A stretch of DNA of 13,075 nucleotides from a bacterium (GTDB lineage: Bacteria; Planctomycetota; J058; JAJDCP01): positions 1 to 13,075 of the forward strand of contig JAUIEM010000285.1 of NCBI GenBank assembly GCA_030428695.1, given 5' to 3'. How positions within the stretch are numbered: position 1 is the stretch's first letter; each line of letters begins with the position of its first letter. The translations under genes were made by a program, and so were the position numbers. Below the pieces are notes generated by a model. That model saw only the letters and a program-made list of their open reading frames with translations, was not told the origin of the DNA and searched no databases. This document shows positions 8,701 through 13,075 of this stretch, in pieces.

Positions 8701-9607
8701 CCAGCTCGACGCCGAGCGCATGCGGGCAGCCGGACGGACGCTGTTCCTGCTCGCCCTCATCCCGTTCATCGCCTGGTGCGTGATCCGCACCGCCGACCGC
8801 CTCGGGCGGCGCTTCCTCGCCCGTTTCCAGCGCGTGCCGGACAGTGAGGCGATGGACGCCGCCCGGACCCGCAAGCAACAGGAGGAGCGCGCCACCACGG
8901 TGCTGCACATCTTCCGCGCGGCCTTCTCCGTGCTCGTCGTCGCCATCGCCGGGGTGTACCTCCTCGACGTCCTGCGCATCGACGTGACGCCGCTGATCGC
9001 TTCGGCCGGTATCCTCGGTCTCGCGGTCGCCTTCGGCGCCCAGCCGCTGATGCGCGACCTGTTCGCGGGGTTCTTCATCCTGCTCGAGAACCAGTACAAG
9101 CTCGGCGACTTCATCAGCATCAACGAGAAGATCAAGGGCAAGGTCGAGGCGATCAGCCTGCGCCTGACGATGCTGCGTGACGTCGAAGGCGTGCTGCACT
9201 TCATCCCGAACGGCAACGTCGACCTCGTCAGCAACATGACCAAGGATTGGGCTCAGTCGGTGCTGATCGTCGGGGCCTCCTACAACGACTCCCCGGACGA
9301 GGTGATGGCCTGCCTGCGGCGGGTGGGCGAGGAGCTGCGGGCCGACCCCGGCTTCGCCCACGCGGTCCTCGACTTCAACGTGCTCGGGGTCGACGCCTTC
9401 GCCGACAGCGCGGTCAACTACCGCATCGTCGTCAAGACCCTCGCGGGCGAGCAGTGGGCGACCTCCCGCGAGGTCCGTCGCCGCATCAAGCTCGCCTTCG
9501 ACGACAGCGGCATCACGATCCCCTTCCCGCAGCGGGTGGTCTACCACAAGTACCTGGACGGCACCGGTCCGGGGCCAGCGGCGTCCGCCGCCGCGGTTTC
9601 GGACTGA
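5798..9607 (+). CDS. Very large MscS-family mechanosensitive channel with a long periplasmic coiled-coil domain
   Basis: A 1,269-residue protein. The start MRRALLFCLLCLPALAQ is a textbook signal peptide. About 960 residues follow that are Ala/Leu/Glu/Arg-rich with heptad-like spacing and no obvious TM helix: a predicted periplasmic coiled-coil region. The C-terminus is a minimal MscS channel: TM at about 980-1002 (LFLLALIPFIAWCV), TM at about 1041-1063, and the pore helix at about 1065-1095 (ASAGILGLAVAFGAQPLMRDL). The beta domain follows, with KLGDFISI, HFIPNGNVDLVSNM and the closing ITIPFPQRVVYH. Such channels open under membrane tension to release solutes in osmotic downshock. Large relatives (MscK/KefA, MscM) also have a periplasmic domain but carry about eight further TM helices before the channel; here those are absent. 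A small membrane protein follows immediately. Confidence 0.9.
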   Translation: MRRALLFCLLCLPALAQDLSLAGLSEEGLIRQISELLAVHGQLRADLDAQMLLDLAQERQLAEHSATLDTLLTAGSPPQVSGPVWERVAAELAWSDGRLVALQQAAAVVRARGELLVAREAVLQAELELAARVLVQFQALLPFFEELGRRIAAERIRPEQVAETEEITLHAMALADDIVPAWEKALAALPAAREANTARAQEVATRAAERQEAHRQLLVRREDAELRRSLHAAVSTRDPQGLLGQISQRLERTDELRQSAPVPAETLSARLAAVDQLDARLRALTLPQAESLHVEIGLESWRKAKRAVLLGEARSAYYRRRGEMLRAAARGLEPIIDAVGKLRTHLDARHQATLDLDVQREILAEVQASLADSLRVRVPAGAGADTLAAQLRMLNAERARLGRLATERGAQRDTLIESQRSNSALLDEQEARLPALRAALAREEAWAAWSRELKELSNDELKARLASEIAALEANTARLTPLRERLRVSADRERAAWAAMRESTDPLVKEVQLALAEHRGDVLDSLTVGSPLPPLPGAPNGRVEEDRFDDSTWIATLSAHRNGYLARLRHFSDREPRAAALIGALQARAADWTALREGVAAALESARRVYGAAGALQLRQMLGTLSRAEAPAGLDSHASRDRAAALETDLAEVGAEEERARLRCDQIAEREATAQSLAKMIEQRLELTVRRITALRTLIELKKEGDRGARADGEVAERRRRQRVLARMQRDEPWFEPVLGLFSTDSSADLALLLEDDYVELIALEALGDNYEARTRKLVSLTALIRSEQELLAQVEPAVERRVERLAAEEGLLSLWARAMTALTSEQRELLLARLNQYVSGNPAIVAYARALPTPSAKPNPEQREGALSLATDMLFSTRCELLAHRDWLEVLRRARGRQGRLGRLEKGIAELSSRDAELAAREDERESALALLEGHTPEQLGALDPDDRPRGEELELYLQGRIGWTRGQLDAERMRAAGRTLFLLALIPFIAWCVIRTADRLGRRFLARFQRVPDSEAMDAARTRKQQEERATTVLHIFRAAFSVLVVAIAGVYLLDVLRIDVTPLIASAGILGLAVAFGAQPLMRDLFAGFFILLENQYKLGDFISINEKIKGKVEAISLRLTMLRDVEGVLHFIPNGNVDLVSNMTKDWAQSVLIVGASYNDSPDEVMACLRRVGEELRADPGFAHAVLDFNVLGVDAFADSAVNYRIVVKTLAGEQWATSREVRRRIKLAFDDSGITIPFPQRVVYHKYLDGTGPGPAASAAAVSD

Positions 9608-9609
9608 GG
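9606..9609 (+). promoter_or_regulatory. Ribosome-binding site overlapping the channel stop codon
   Basis: GAGG shares its first two bases with the channel's TGA (9605-9607). It lies 6 nt before the GTG at 9616, which supports that start and translational coupling of the two genes. Confidence 0.5.
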
Positions 9610-9615
9610 CTGGCC

Positions 9616-9981
9616 GTGGGAAGCGACGACCGGATGCGCGTCCGGGCCCTCGCCCGGGAGCACTTCGACGCCGGCCTGTCGGAGGACGAGGCCGTCGCGC
9701 GGCTCTGCGCTGCGGGCGTGCCCGCGGACCTCGCCCAGCGCGAGGCCCGCGAGGCGGCGAAGATCCGCGCGCTGGTCGAGCGCAGCGCGCGGGGCCTGGA
9801 CCGTCAGGCCCGACGCCGCGGCCTGTGGCTGCTCGCTGCCGGTACGGGCCTGCTCCTCCTCGGAGTGGGGCTGTCCTTCGCCGTGCCCGGGATCGTCTTC
9901 ACCGGCCTCGCCGCGGTCGGCGCCGGGCAGATGCTGGCCGGCCTCGTCTTCCTGGTCAAGGGGCGCAAGGCCGAAGGCTAG
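9616..9981 (+). CDS. Small two-TM membrane protein of unknown function
   Basis: A 121-residue protein I do not recognise. The N-terminal 65 residues are charged and helical (LSEDEAVARLCAAGVPADLAQREA), resembling a small helical bundle. Two hydrophobic segments (about 70-89 and 92-115) are split by a proline turn (AVPGIV), and the tail is short and basic. Both termini are probably cytoplasmic, given the basic residues flanking the hairpin (inference). The GTG start at 9616 is preceded by GAGG (9606-9609) with a 6-nt spacer. That site overlaps the channel's TGA, so the two genes should be co-transcribed and probably coupled. ATG 9634 is an alternative start without a comparable site. Position suggests a link to the channel, but nothing in the sequence proves it. 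Confidence 0.7.
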   Translation: MGSDDRMRVRALAREHFDAGLSEDEAVARLCAAGVPADLAQREAREAAKIRALVERSARGLDRQARRRGLWLLAAGTGLLLLGVGLSFAVPGIVFTGLAAVGAGQMLAGLVFLVKGRKAEG

Positions 9982-9986
9982 CTAGC
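9977..9986. repeat. Perfect 10-bp palindrome formed by two abutting stop codons
   Basis: GCTAGCTAGC contains the TAG stop of the small membrane protein (9979-9981) and, on the other strand, the TAG stop of the kinase (9982-9984). It includes two CTAG tetramers, a tetranucleotide that is rare in many bacterial genomes. No T-tract follows on either strand, so it does not look like an intrinsic terminator. Confidence 0.6.
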
Positions 9987-11289
9987 GCCGCGGCGCCTTC
10001 TCGTTGATGCTCTCGTAGAGGTCGGCGAGCGAATCGGCGGCGTCGCCGCAGGCGGGGTTGACCAGCAGCGCGGTCACGATGTGGCGCAGATCATGCGCGT
10101 ACCAGGCGGGCTTCGAGCGCAGGGCGTAGACGTCGACGAAGTCTTCGAAGCTCGCCGCGAGGCAGTCGAGCGCCGGGCTCTCCGCGATCTTCGCGGCGTC
10201 GATCAGGGCCTCGCGCACGTCCTGGTCGCCCTGCCGCTCGCCAAAGGTCTTCTCGAACCCCCACGAGAACGCCAGCTCGCTCAGCCACTGGCAGGTCTCT
10301 TCCGGCTCGTTCAGGCTCAGACGCAGGAGCTGGGCGATCAGGCGGGCGGTCGAGCGGGCCTGGGAGGGGCGCTGGTTGCGCAGGAGCTCCTTGACGCGCT
10401 TGTAGATCAGCAGCTTCTGGCCGCGGGGTTTGCTCGCGAACTCCTCCCGGGACATGCTGCCGAGGCCGGCGATCAGCTCGTGCAGCCGCGCACCGGTCAA
10501 CAGGGTCGAGAAGGGCAGGTCGGTGCGGAAGGCCCCGCGCAGGGCGGCGCGGACCTCGGTCGCCGAGCGCAGACGGTAGCGCCGCTCCTTGTTCAGGCAG
10601 CGCCGGATCAGCTCGTCGACGGCGGGCGGGATCGCCTCGTTGTCCGCCGCCAGCGGATGGTAGGCCTCGGCCTCGGGCAGGTTGCCGGACAGGGTCTCGT
10701 ACAGCGTGACCGCGAGGGAGTACAGGTCGCTGGTCGCGTCGAGCTCGAGGCCGTCCTCCTGCTCGGGGGACATGTAGCCTTCGGTGCCGATCGCGTAGCC
10801 GAGGTCGGCCTCGTGGAAGGCGTCGTGCGGCACGAGGGCGAGGCCGAAGTCGACGAGGTAGGCCGACCGCCGGTCCTGCGTGACGACGATGTTGCCCGGC
10901 TTGACGTCGCGGTGGATGATCCCGCGGGCGTGGGCGTACTCCAGGGCGGAGAGGATCTGCTCGAACCAGCGCCGGCAGCTCTCGATCGACGGCAGCTCTT
11001 CCTCTTCGATCAGGCTGTCGAGGTCGACCCCCTCGACGAACTCGAAGATGATCGCCATCGCGTCGTCCTTGAAGACGACGTCGTAGAGCGCGGGCACGTT
11101 CGGGTGCGAGAGCCGCGCCAGGGTCCGCGCTTCCTGGGTGAAGCGCTGCTTCGAGTCCTCATCGCCGACGCTCATCGTCTTGATCGCGACGCAGCGTTCG
11201 AGGAACAGGTCGCGGTACTTGGCGACCGTCCCGAACCCGCCTTCGCCGTGGCCTGCATCGATCAACTCGTAGCGTGGTCCGAGGTCCAT
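9982..11289 (-). CDS. Hanks-type serine/threonine protein kinase with an unassigned C-terminal helical domain
   Basis: A 435-residue soluble kinase. The kinase domain spans about 7-255 and all catalytic elements are present: glycine loop GHGEGGFGTV (13-22), AIK with K37, the alphaC glutamate at about E53, catalytic loop HRDVKPGN (126-133), DFG (147-149), the GTEGYMSPEQ activation-segment end (168-177), and DLYSL (188-192). It should phosphorylate Ser/Thr and be active. Residues about 256-435 form an alpha-helical, TM-free domain I cannot assign (FSTLLTGARLHELIAGLG, then repeated helices). There are no PASTA, WD40 or TPR repeats that I can recognise. The absence of a TM helix sets it apart from PknB-type receptor kinases. 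The ATG at 11289 has AGGA (complement of 11301-11304) 11 nt upstream. The 3' end abuts the small membrane protein gene with no gap. Substrates are unknown. Confidence 0.93.
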   Translation of the reverse strand: MDLGPRYELIDAGHGEGGFGTVAKYRDLFLERCVAIKTMSVGDEDSKQRFTQEARTLARLSHPNVPALYDVVFKDDAMAIIFEFVEGVDLDSLIEEEELPSIESCRRWFEQILSALEYAHARGIIHRDVKPGNIVVTQDRRSAYLVDFGLALVPHDAFHEADLGYAIGTEGYMSPEQEDGLELDATSDLYSLAVTLYETLSGNLPEAEAYHPLAADNEAIPPAVDELIRRCLNKERRYRLRSATEVRAALRGAFRTDLPFSTLLTGARLHELIAGLGSMSREEFASKPRGQKLLIYKRVKELLRNQRPSQARSTARLIAQLLRLSLNEPEETCQWLSELAFSWGFEKTFGERQGDQDVREALIDAAKIAESPALDCLAASFEDFVDVYALRSKPAWYAHDLRHIVTALLVNPACGDAADSLADLYESINEKAPRR

Positions 11290-11316
11290 CCTGCACCGTT
11301 TCCTGCTGAGGAGAGC

Positions 11317-11322
11317 AGTGTA
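11317..11322 (-). promoter_or_regulatory. Candidate extended -10 for the kinase gene
   Basis: On the - strand the sequence reads TGGTACACT, an extended -10 (TACACT preceded by TGG), about 28 nt upstream of the kinase ATG. I see no good -35 at 16-18 nt, so the call rests on the -10 alone. Confidence 0.3.
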
Positions 11323-11371
11323 CCACAGGCGCCGTGGTTTTGGGCGTGGCTAGCTCACAATCGCAAGTCCT

Positions 11372-11419
11372 GTCGGGTCTTAGGTAGCCCGACCGGAAGC
11401 CGGGCGCGCGCGTCGCCCG
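11372..11419. repeat. Two inverted repeats between the kinase and the DUF1579-like gene
   Basis: GTCGGG (11372-11377) pairs with CCCGAC (11388-11393) across a 10-nt loop. CGGGCG (11401-11406) pairs with CGCCCG (11414-11419) across a 7-nt loop. Both lie 50-100 nt beyond the 3' end of the DUF1579-like gene on the - strand. They could act in termination or RNA stability. There is no T-tract on the - strand side, so an intrinsic terminator is not well supported. Confidence 0.3.
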
Positions 11420-11469
11420 AGGCGCGGAGGACGCATCGACGCCCGGCTCGGGAGCGGCGGCCGCGCGGC

Positions 11470-11934
11470 TCAGCCGCCGGACCGGTAGCGGCCCTCGAGC
11501 CAGGGTTCCCAGCGGCGGCCGTCGCTCGAGCGCTCGAGGGTCGTCAGCAACAGCCCGGGCTCCGACAGGTCGTGGATCTGGCGCAGGAAGCCCCCGGCCC
11601 CCTCGGCGACCAGCACCATGCGATCGGCCTCGAAGCTGCCGCGGAACAGGTCCTGGTTGCCGCCGACGACATCGAACCAGTGCAGGACGTACTCGTCGGC
11701 CCCGGCGTCGTAGCGGTAGACGCCGTGGCCCTCGAAGCTGACCGCCCCGTCGCGCAGCTGCCGGTAGTCGGTCAGCACCACGAAGCCGGACAGGGCGGCC
11801 CGGTTCTCGTTGCGGGCGTGGGCCTCGTAGCCCTCGGGGAAGCCGGGGGAGGGGTGCATGCGCTCGGGCCCGCTCCACACGCCGACGAGGCGTTCGAGGC
11901 GGGCGTGAGCGGGTCCAGGGGAGGGCAGGGGCAT
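11470..11934 (-). CDS. DUF1579-like protein
   Basis: A 154-residue protein with the pattern of the DUF1579 family (small beta-barrel-like proteins of unknown function): LERLVGVWSGPERM (13-26), GYEAHARNENRAALSGFVV, a central FEGHGVYRYD (67-76), YVLHWFD (82-88), and the closing SSDGRRWEPWLEGRY (136-150). No signal peptide or TM segment is visible, so it should be cytosolic. The ATG at 11934 is supported by GGAG (complement of 11941-11944) with a 6-nt spacer. It begins 29 nt after the stop of the GST-like gene on the same strand, so the two probably form an operon. The TCA of the stop lies in the loop of a 5-bp GCGGC/GCCGC dyad (11465-11477). Family assignment is by pattern from memory; the biochemical role is unknown. 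Confidence 0.8.
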   Translation of the reverse strand: MPLPSPGPAHARLERLVGVWSGPERMHPSPGFPEGYEAHARNENRAALSGFVVLTDYRQLRDGAVSFEGHGVYRYDAGADEYVLHWFDVVGGNQDLFRGSFEADRMVLVAEGAGGFLRQIHDLSEPGLLLTTLERSSDGRRWEPWLEGRYRSGG

Positions 11935-11963
11935 GGCAGGCTCCGTCGACAGGAGGTTCGGGA

Positions 11964-12719
11964 TCAGGCGACGGCAGCGGCCACCCGCGGCCGCTCCCGG
12001 GCGTACACATCGAGGGCCCAGGCGCCGGCCGGGGTGGCCCGGTAGCGATCGACCTCGGCGCGCCAGCCCGACGGCAGCGCGTCGTAGGCGGGGACGCTGC
12101 CCCCGTACTCCGGCGGTGCGATCAGGGGGGCGAGCAGCGCGCAGAACGTCAGGTCGAGCGCGCTGAAGGCCTCGCCCGCGAGGAAGGACCGGCCTGCGCG
12201 GCGGCGTTCCGCCTCGTCCAGCAGCTCGGCGACGATGCTCCGGGAGCGCTCGACGCTCGCCGGCGTGATCGCGAGCAGCCGGGTCAGGGCGAAGCGCGCG
12301 AGGGGAAGGCTGTGAGCGAGGAGCATCCGCTCGACCCAAGGCAGGGACGCGAGCAGGCTGGCGCGGAGCTGCTCGACCTGGGGCAGGATCGCCGCGTAGG
12401 AGAGGCGCCGCGTGTGCGGGCCGAAGCGGTCGTCGAGCCGCCCCAGCCAGGCCTTGGCGTCCTCGTCCAGCGGGGCGAGCAGGGGCTCCGCGGCGAAGCG
12501 CTCGGCGTAGGAGAGGATGTCGCCGGAGTCGTTGAGCACCGTGCCGTCCTCGAGCACCAGCACCGGCACGGTACGGCGCCGGCCCGCCCACCAGGCGTGG
12601 GGGATCTGGAACAAGGGGGCGTGCGGCTCCTCGACGAAGGGGATCCCCGCGCGCTCGAGGGTCCAGCGCGCCTTCTCGCAGAAGTGGCTCTGGGGGATCA
12701 CGATCAGGCGGTGCGGCAT
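11964..12719 (-). CDS. Glutathione S-transferase-like protein
   Basis: A 251-residue cytosolic protein with a thioredoxin-fold N-terminal domain and an all-helical C-terminal domain, as in GSTs. Key features are SHFCEKARWTLERAGIPF (11-28), with S11 and C14 at the usual active-site position, the cis-proline motif TVPVL (50-54), and NDSGDILSYAER (63-74), where D64-S65 takes the place of the glutathione-binding (E/D)S pair. The C-terminal domain (about 86-240) includes FSALDLTFCALLAP (185-198), a typical GST helix. The likely role is glutathione (or other thiol) conjugation or reduction; the substrate is unknown. The ATG at 12719 has a strong GGAGGAG (complement of 12727-12733) at 7 nt. A longer open frame reaching 12794 has no such site and reads across the candidate promoter. 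It is first in an operon with the DUF1579-like gene. Confidence 0.9.
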   Translation of the reverse strand: MPHRLIVIPQSHFCEKARWTLERAGIPFVEEPHAPLFQIPHAWWAGRRRTVPVLVLEDGTVLNDSGDILSYAERFAAEPLLAPLDEDAKAWLGRLDDRFGPHTRRLSYAAILPQVEQLRASLLASLPWVERMLLAHSLPLARFALTRLLAITPASVERSRSIVAELLDEAERRRAGRSFLAGEAFSALDLTFCALLAPLIAPPEYGGSVPAYDALPSGWRAEVDRYRATPAGAWALDVYARERPRVAAAVA

Positions 12720-12738
12720 CGCGCGGCTCCTCCGGTGC

Positions 12739-12763
12739 GGATCGCCCTGGTTGTATGCGATCC
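12739..12763. promoter_or_regulatory. Possible operator: perfect 7+7 inverted repeat over the GST promoter
   Basis: GGATCGC (12739-12745) and GCGATCC (12757-12763) are exact inverted copies separated by 11 nt. The dyad covers the -10, part of the spacer and the predicted start point of the GST promoter, the usual place for a repressor site. The half-site centres are 18 nt apart, about two helical turns. Confidence 0.4.
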
Positions 12764-12778
12764 CCGAGCGGGTGTCGA
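12750..12778 (-). promoter_or_regulatory. Candidate sigma-70-type promoter for the GST/DUF1579 operon
   Basis: On the - strand: TCGACA (-35, complement of 12773-12778; 5 of 6 to consensus), a 17-nt spacer, and TACAAC (-10, complement of 12750-12755; 4 of 6). The predicted start point falls near 12743, giving a leader of about 24 nt that holds the GGAGGAG site. This is the best promoter candidate in the window. Confidence 0.45.
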
Positions 12779-12851
12779 GGTGGGCGGACCGCACGCGCGA
12801 GAAATCGTGAGCCCTCCCGCCGGCACCGGAGAGTCATCCAGACCCTGCTCC

Positions 12852-12857
12852 GGGAGG
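12852..12857 (+). promoter_or_regulatory. Ribosome-binding site of the 3'-end partial gene
   Basis: GGGAGG lies 5 nt before the GTG at 12863. This is the main evidence that the open frame running off the window is a real gene. Confidence 0.55.
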
Positions 12858-12862
12858 CCGCC

Positions 12863-13075
12863 GTGAACGCCGACGTACCCTTCGAAGACCTCGCCGCCTT
12901 CACCGACGAGACGCCGCTGATCGACTACCTCCTGTACGTCGAGCTCCACGGCACGGACGAGGGCTACGAGCCCCTCGGCGAGAGCATCGACACCAGCCTG
13001 AGCACGTCGGGCTCCGGCTGCATGGTCGGCTGGTACTGCCGCCACGAAGGCCAGGCGCCGACGGGCTGCGAGAAG
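12863..13075 (+). CDS. Hypothetical protein, 3' partial
   Basis: An open frame from GTG 12863 to the window end without a stop (71 codons). The N-terminus is acidic (MNADVPFEDLAAFTDETPL), followed by IDYLLYVELHGTDEGYEPLG and a Cys/Trp/Gly-containing stretch CMVGWYCRHEGQAPTGCEK with three cysteines. There is no signal peptide or TM helix in the visible part. I do not recognise the family. The GGGAGG ribosome-binding site and the GC-rich third codon positions of this frame support coding. It diverges from the GST-like gene across a 143-nt gap. The clustered Cys/His residues could suggest metal binding, but this is a guess from a fragment. Confidence 0.6.
   Translation, partial: MNADVPFEDLAAFTDETPLIDYLLYVELHGTDEGYEPLGESIDTSLSTSGSGCMVGWYCRHEGQAPTGCEK

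Noticed and set aside
5504..9547. A 1,347-codon open frame on the - strand opposite the MscS-like channel
   Set aside because: Its composition is Arg/Gly/Asp/Gln-rich low-complexity sequence with no motif. It also overlaps the start of corA. It is the antisense shadow of a very GC-rich gene.
11323..11342. CCAC-AGGCGCC-GTGG followed by TTTT as a rho-independent terminator on the + strand
   Set aside because: The stem is only 4 bp and no + strand gene ends nearby, so it has nothing to terminate.
10081..12045. A 654-codon open frame on the + strand opposite the kinase and the DUF1579-like gene
   Set aside because: It spans two real genes and the intergenic gap, has no recognisable domain, and is explained by high-GC antisense openness.
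12720..12794. A 25-residue N-terminal extension of the GST-like protein
   Set aside because: The thioredoxin-fold start and a strong GGAGGAG site fit ATG 12719. The extension reads across the candidate promoter and dyad.
11470..12903. A 477-codon - strand frame that could be read as one large protein ending in the DUF1579-like domain
   Set aside because: Upstream of 11934 it is out of frame with the GST-like gene and reads as Arg/Pro/Ala-rich nonsense. The ATG at 11934 has its own ribosome-binding site.
1..13075. A defence island, toxin-antitoxin pair, phage remnant or biosynthetic gene cluster
   Set aside because: I looked for nuclease, helicase, methylase, integrase, transposase, NRPS/PKS and small toxin signatures on both strands and found none.

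Overview
The window is about 70% GC, with strong G/C preference at third codon positions, tight gene packing and several GTG/TTG starts. The TRAP transporter permease, the periplasm-directed MscS-type channel, the soluble Hanks-type kinase and the DUF1579-like protein suggest a high-GC Gram-negative bacterium. A deltaproteobacterial/Myxococcota-type or planctomycete-like lineage is an inference; no rRNA or marker gene is present to place it. I see no tRNA, rRNA, CRISPR array, insertion sequence, phage gene or att site. No gene-free stretch exceeds 200 bases.

Region 1 (1-4599, + strand) holds three genes. The first is the C-terminal part of a TRAP transporter large permease carrying an unusual extension of about 450 residues with FN3/Ig-like beta modules. 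A FAD-dependent oxidoreductase related to UDP-galactopyranose mutase and protoporphyrinogen oxidase overlaps its stop by 4 nt. After a 137-nt gap comes a family 2 glycosyltransferase with C-terminal membrane segments. The last two are typical of envelope glycan or glycolipid synthesis.

Region 2 (4614-9981) has a CorA-type divalent cation channel on the - strand, divergent from a very large MscS-family channel on the + strand. The channel has a signal peptide, about 960 residues of predicted periplasmic coiled coil, and a 3-TM MscS core. A small two-TM protein follows, with its ribosome-binding site on the channel's stop codon. This looks like an ion and osmotic homeostasis cluster.

Region 3 (9982-12719, - strand) has a soluble Ser/Thr protein kinase with an unassigned alpha-helical C-terminal domain. 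It ends flush against the small membrane protein gene with no gap. A two-gene operon follows: a glutathione S-transferase-like protein and a DUF1579-like protein. A candidate promoter before the GST carries a perfect 7+7 inverted repeat over its -10 region.

Region 4 (12863-13075, + strand) is the start of an unrecognised gene that runs off the window.

No defence island or other clear new system is visible. The most distinctive items are the TRAP permease fusion and the MscS-like channel lacking the usual extra TM helices.
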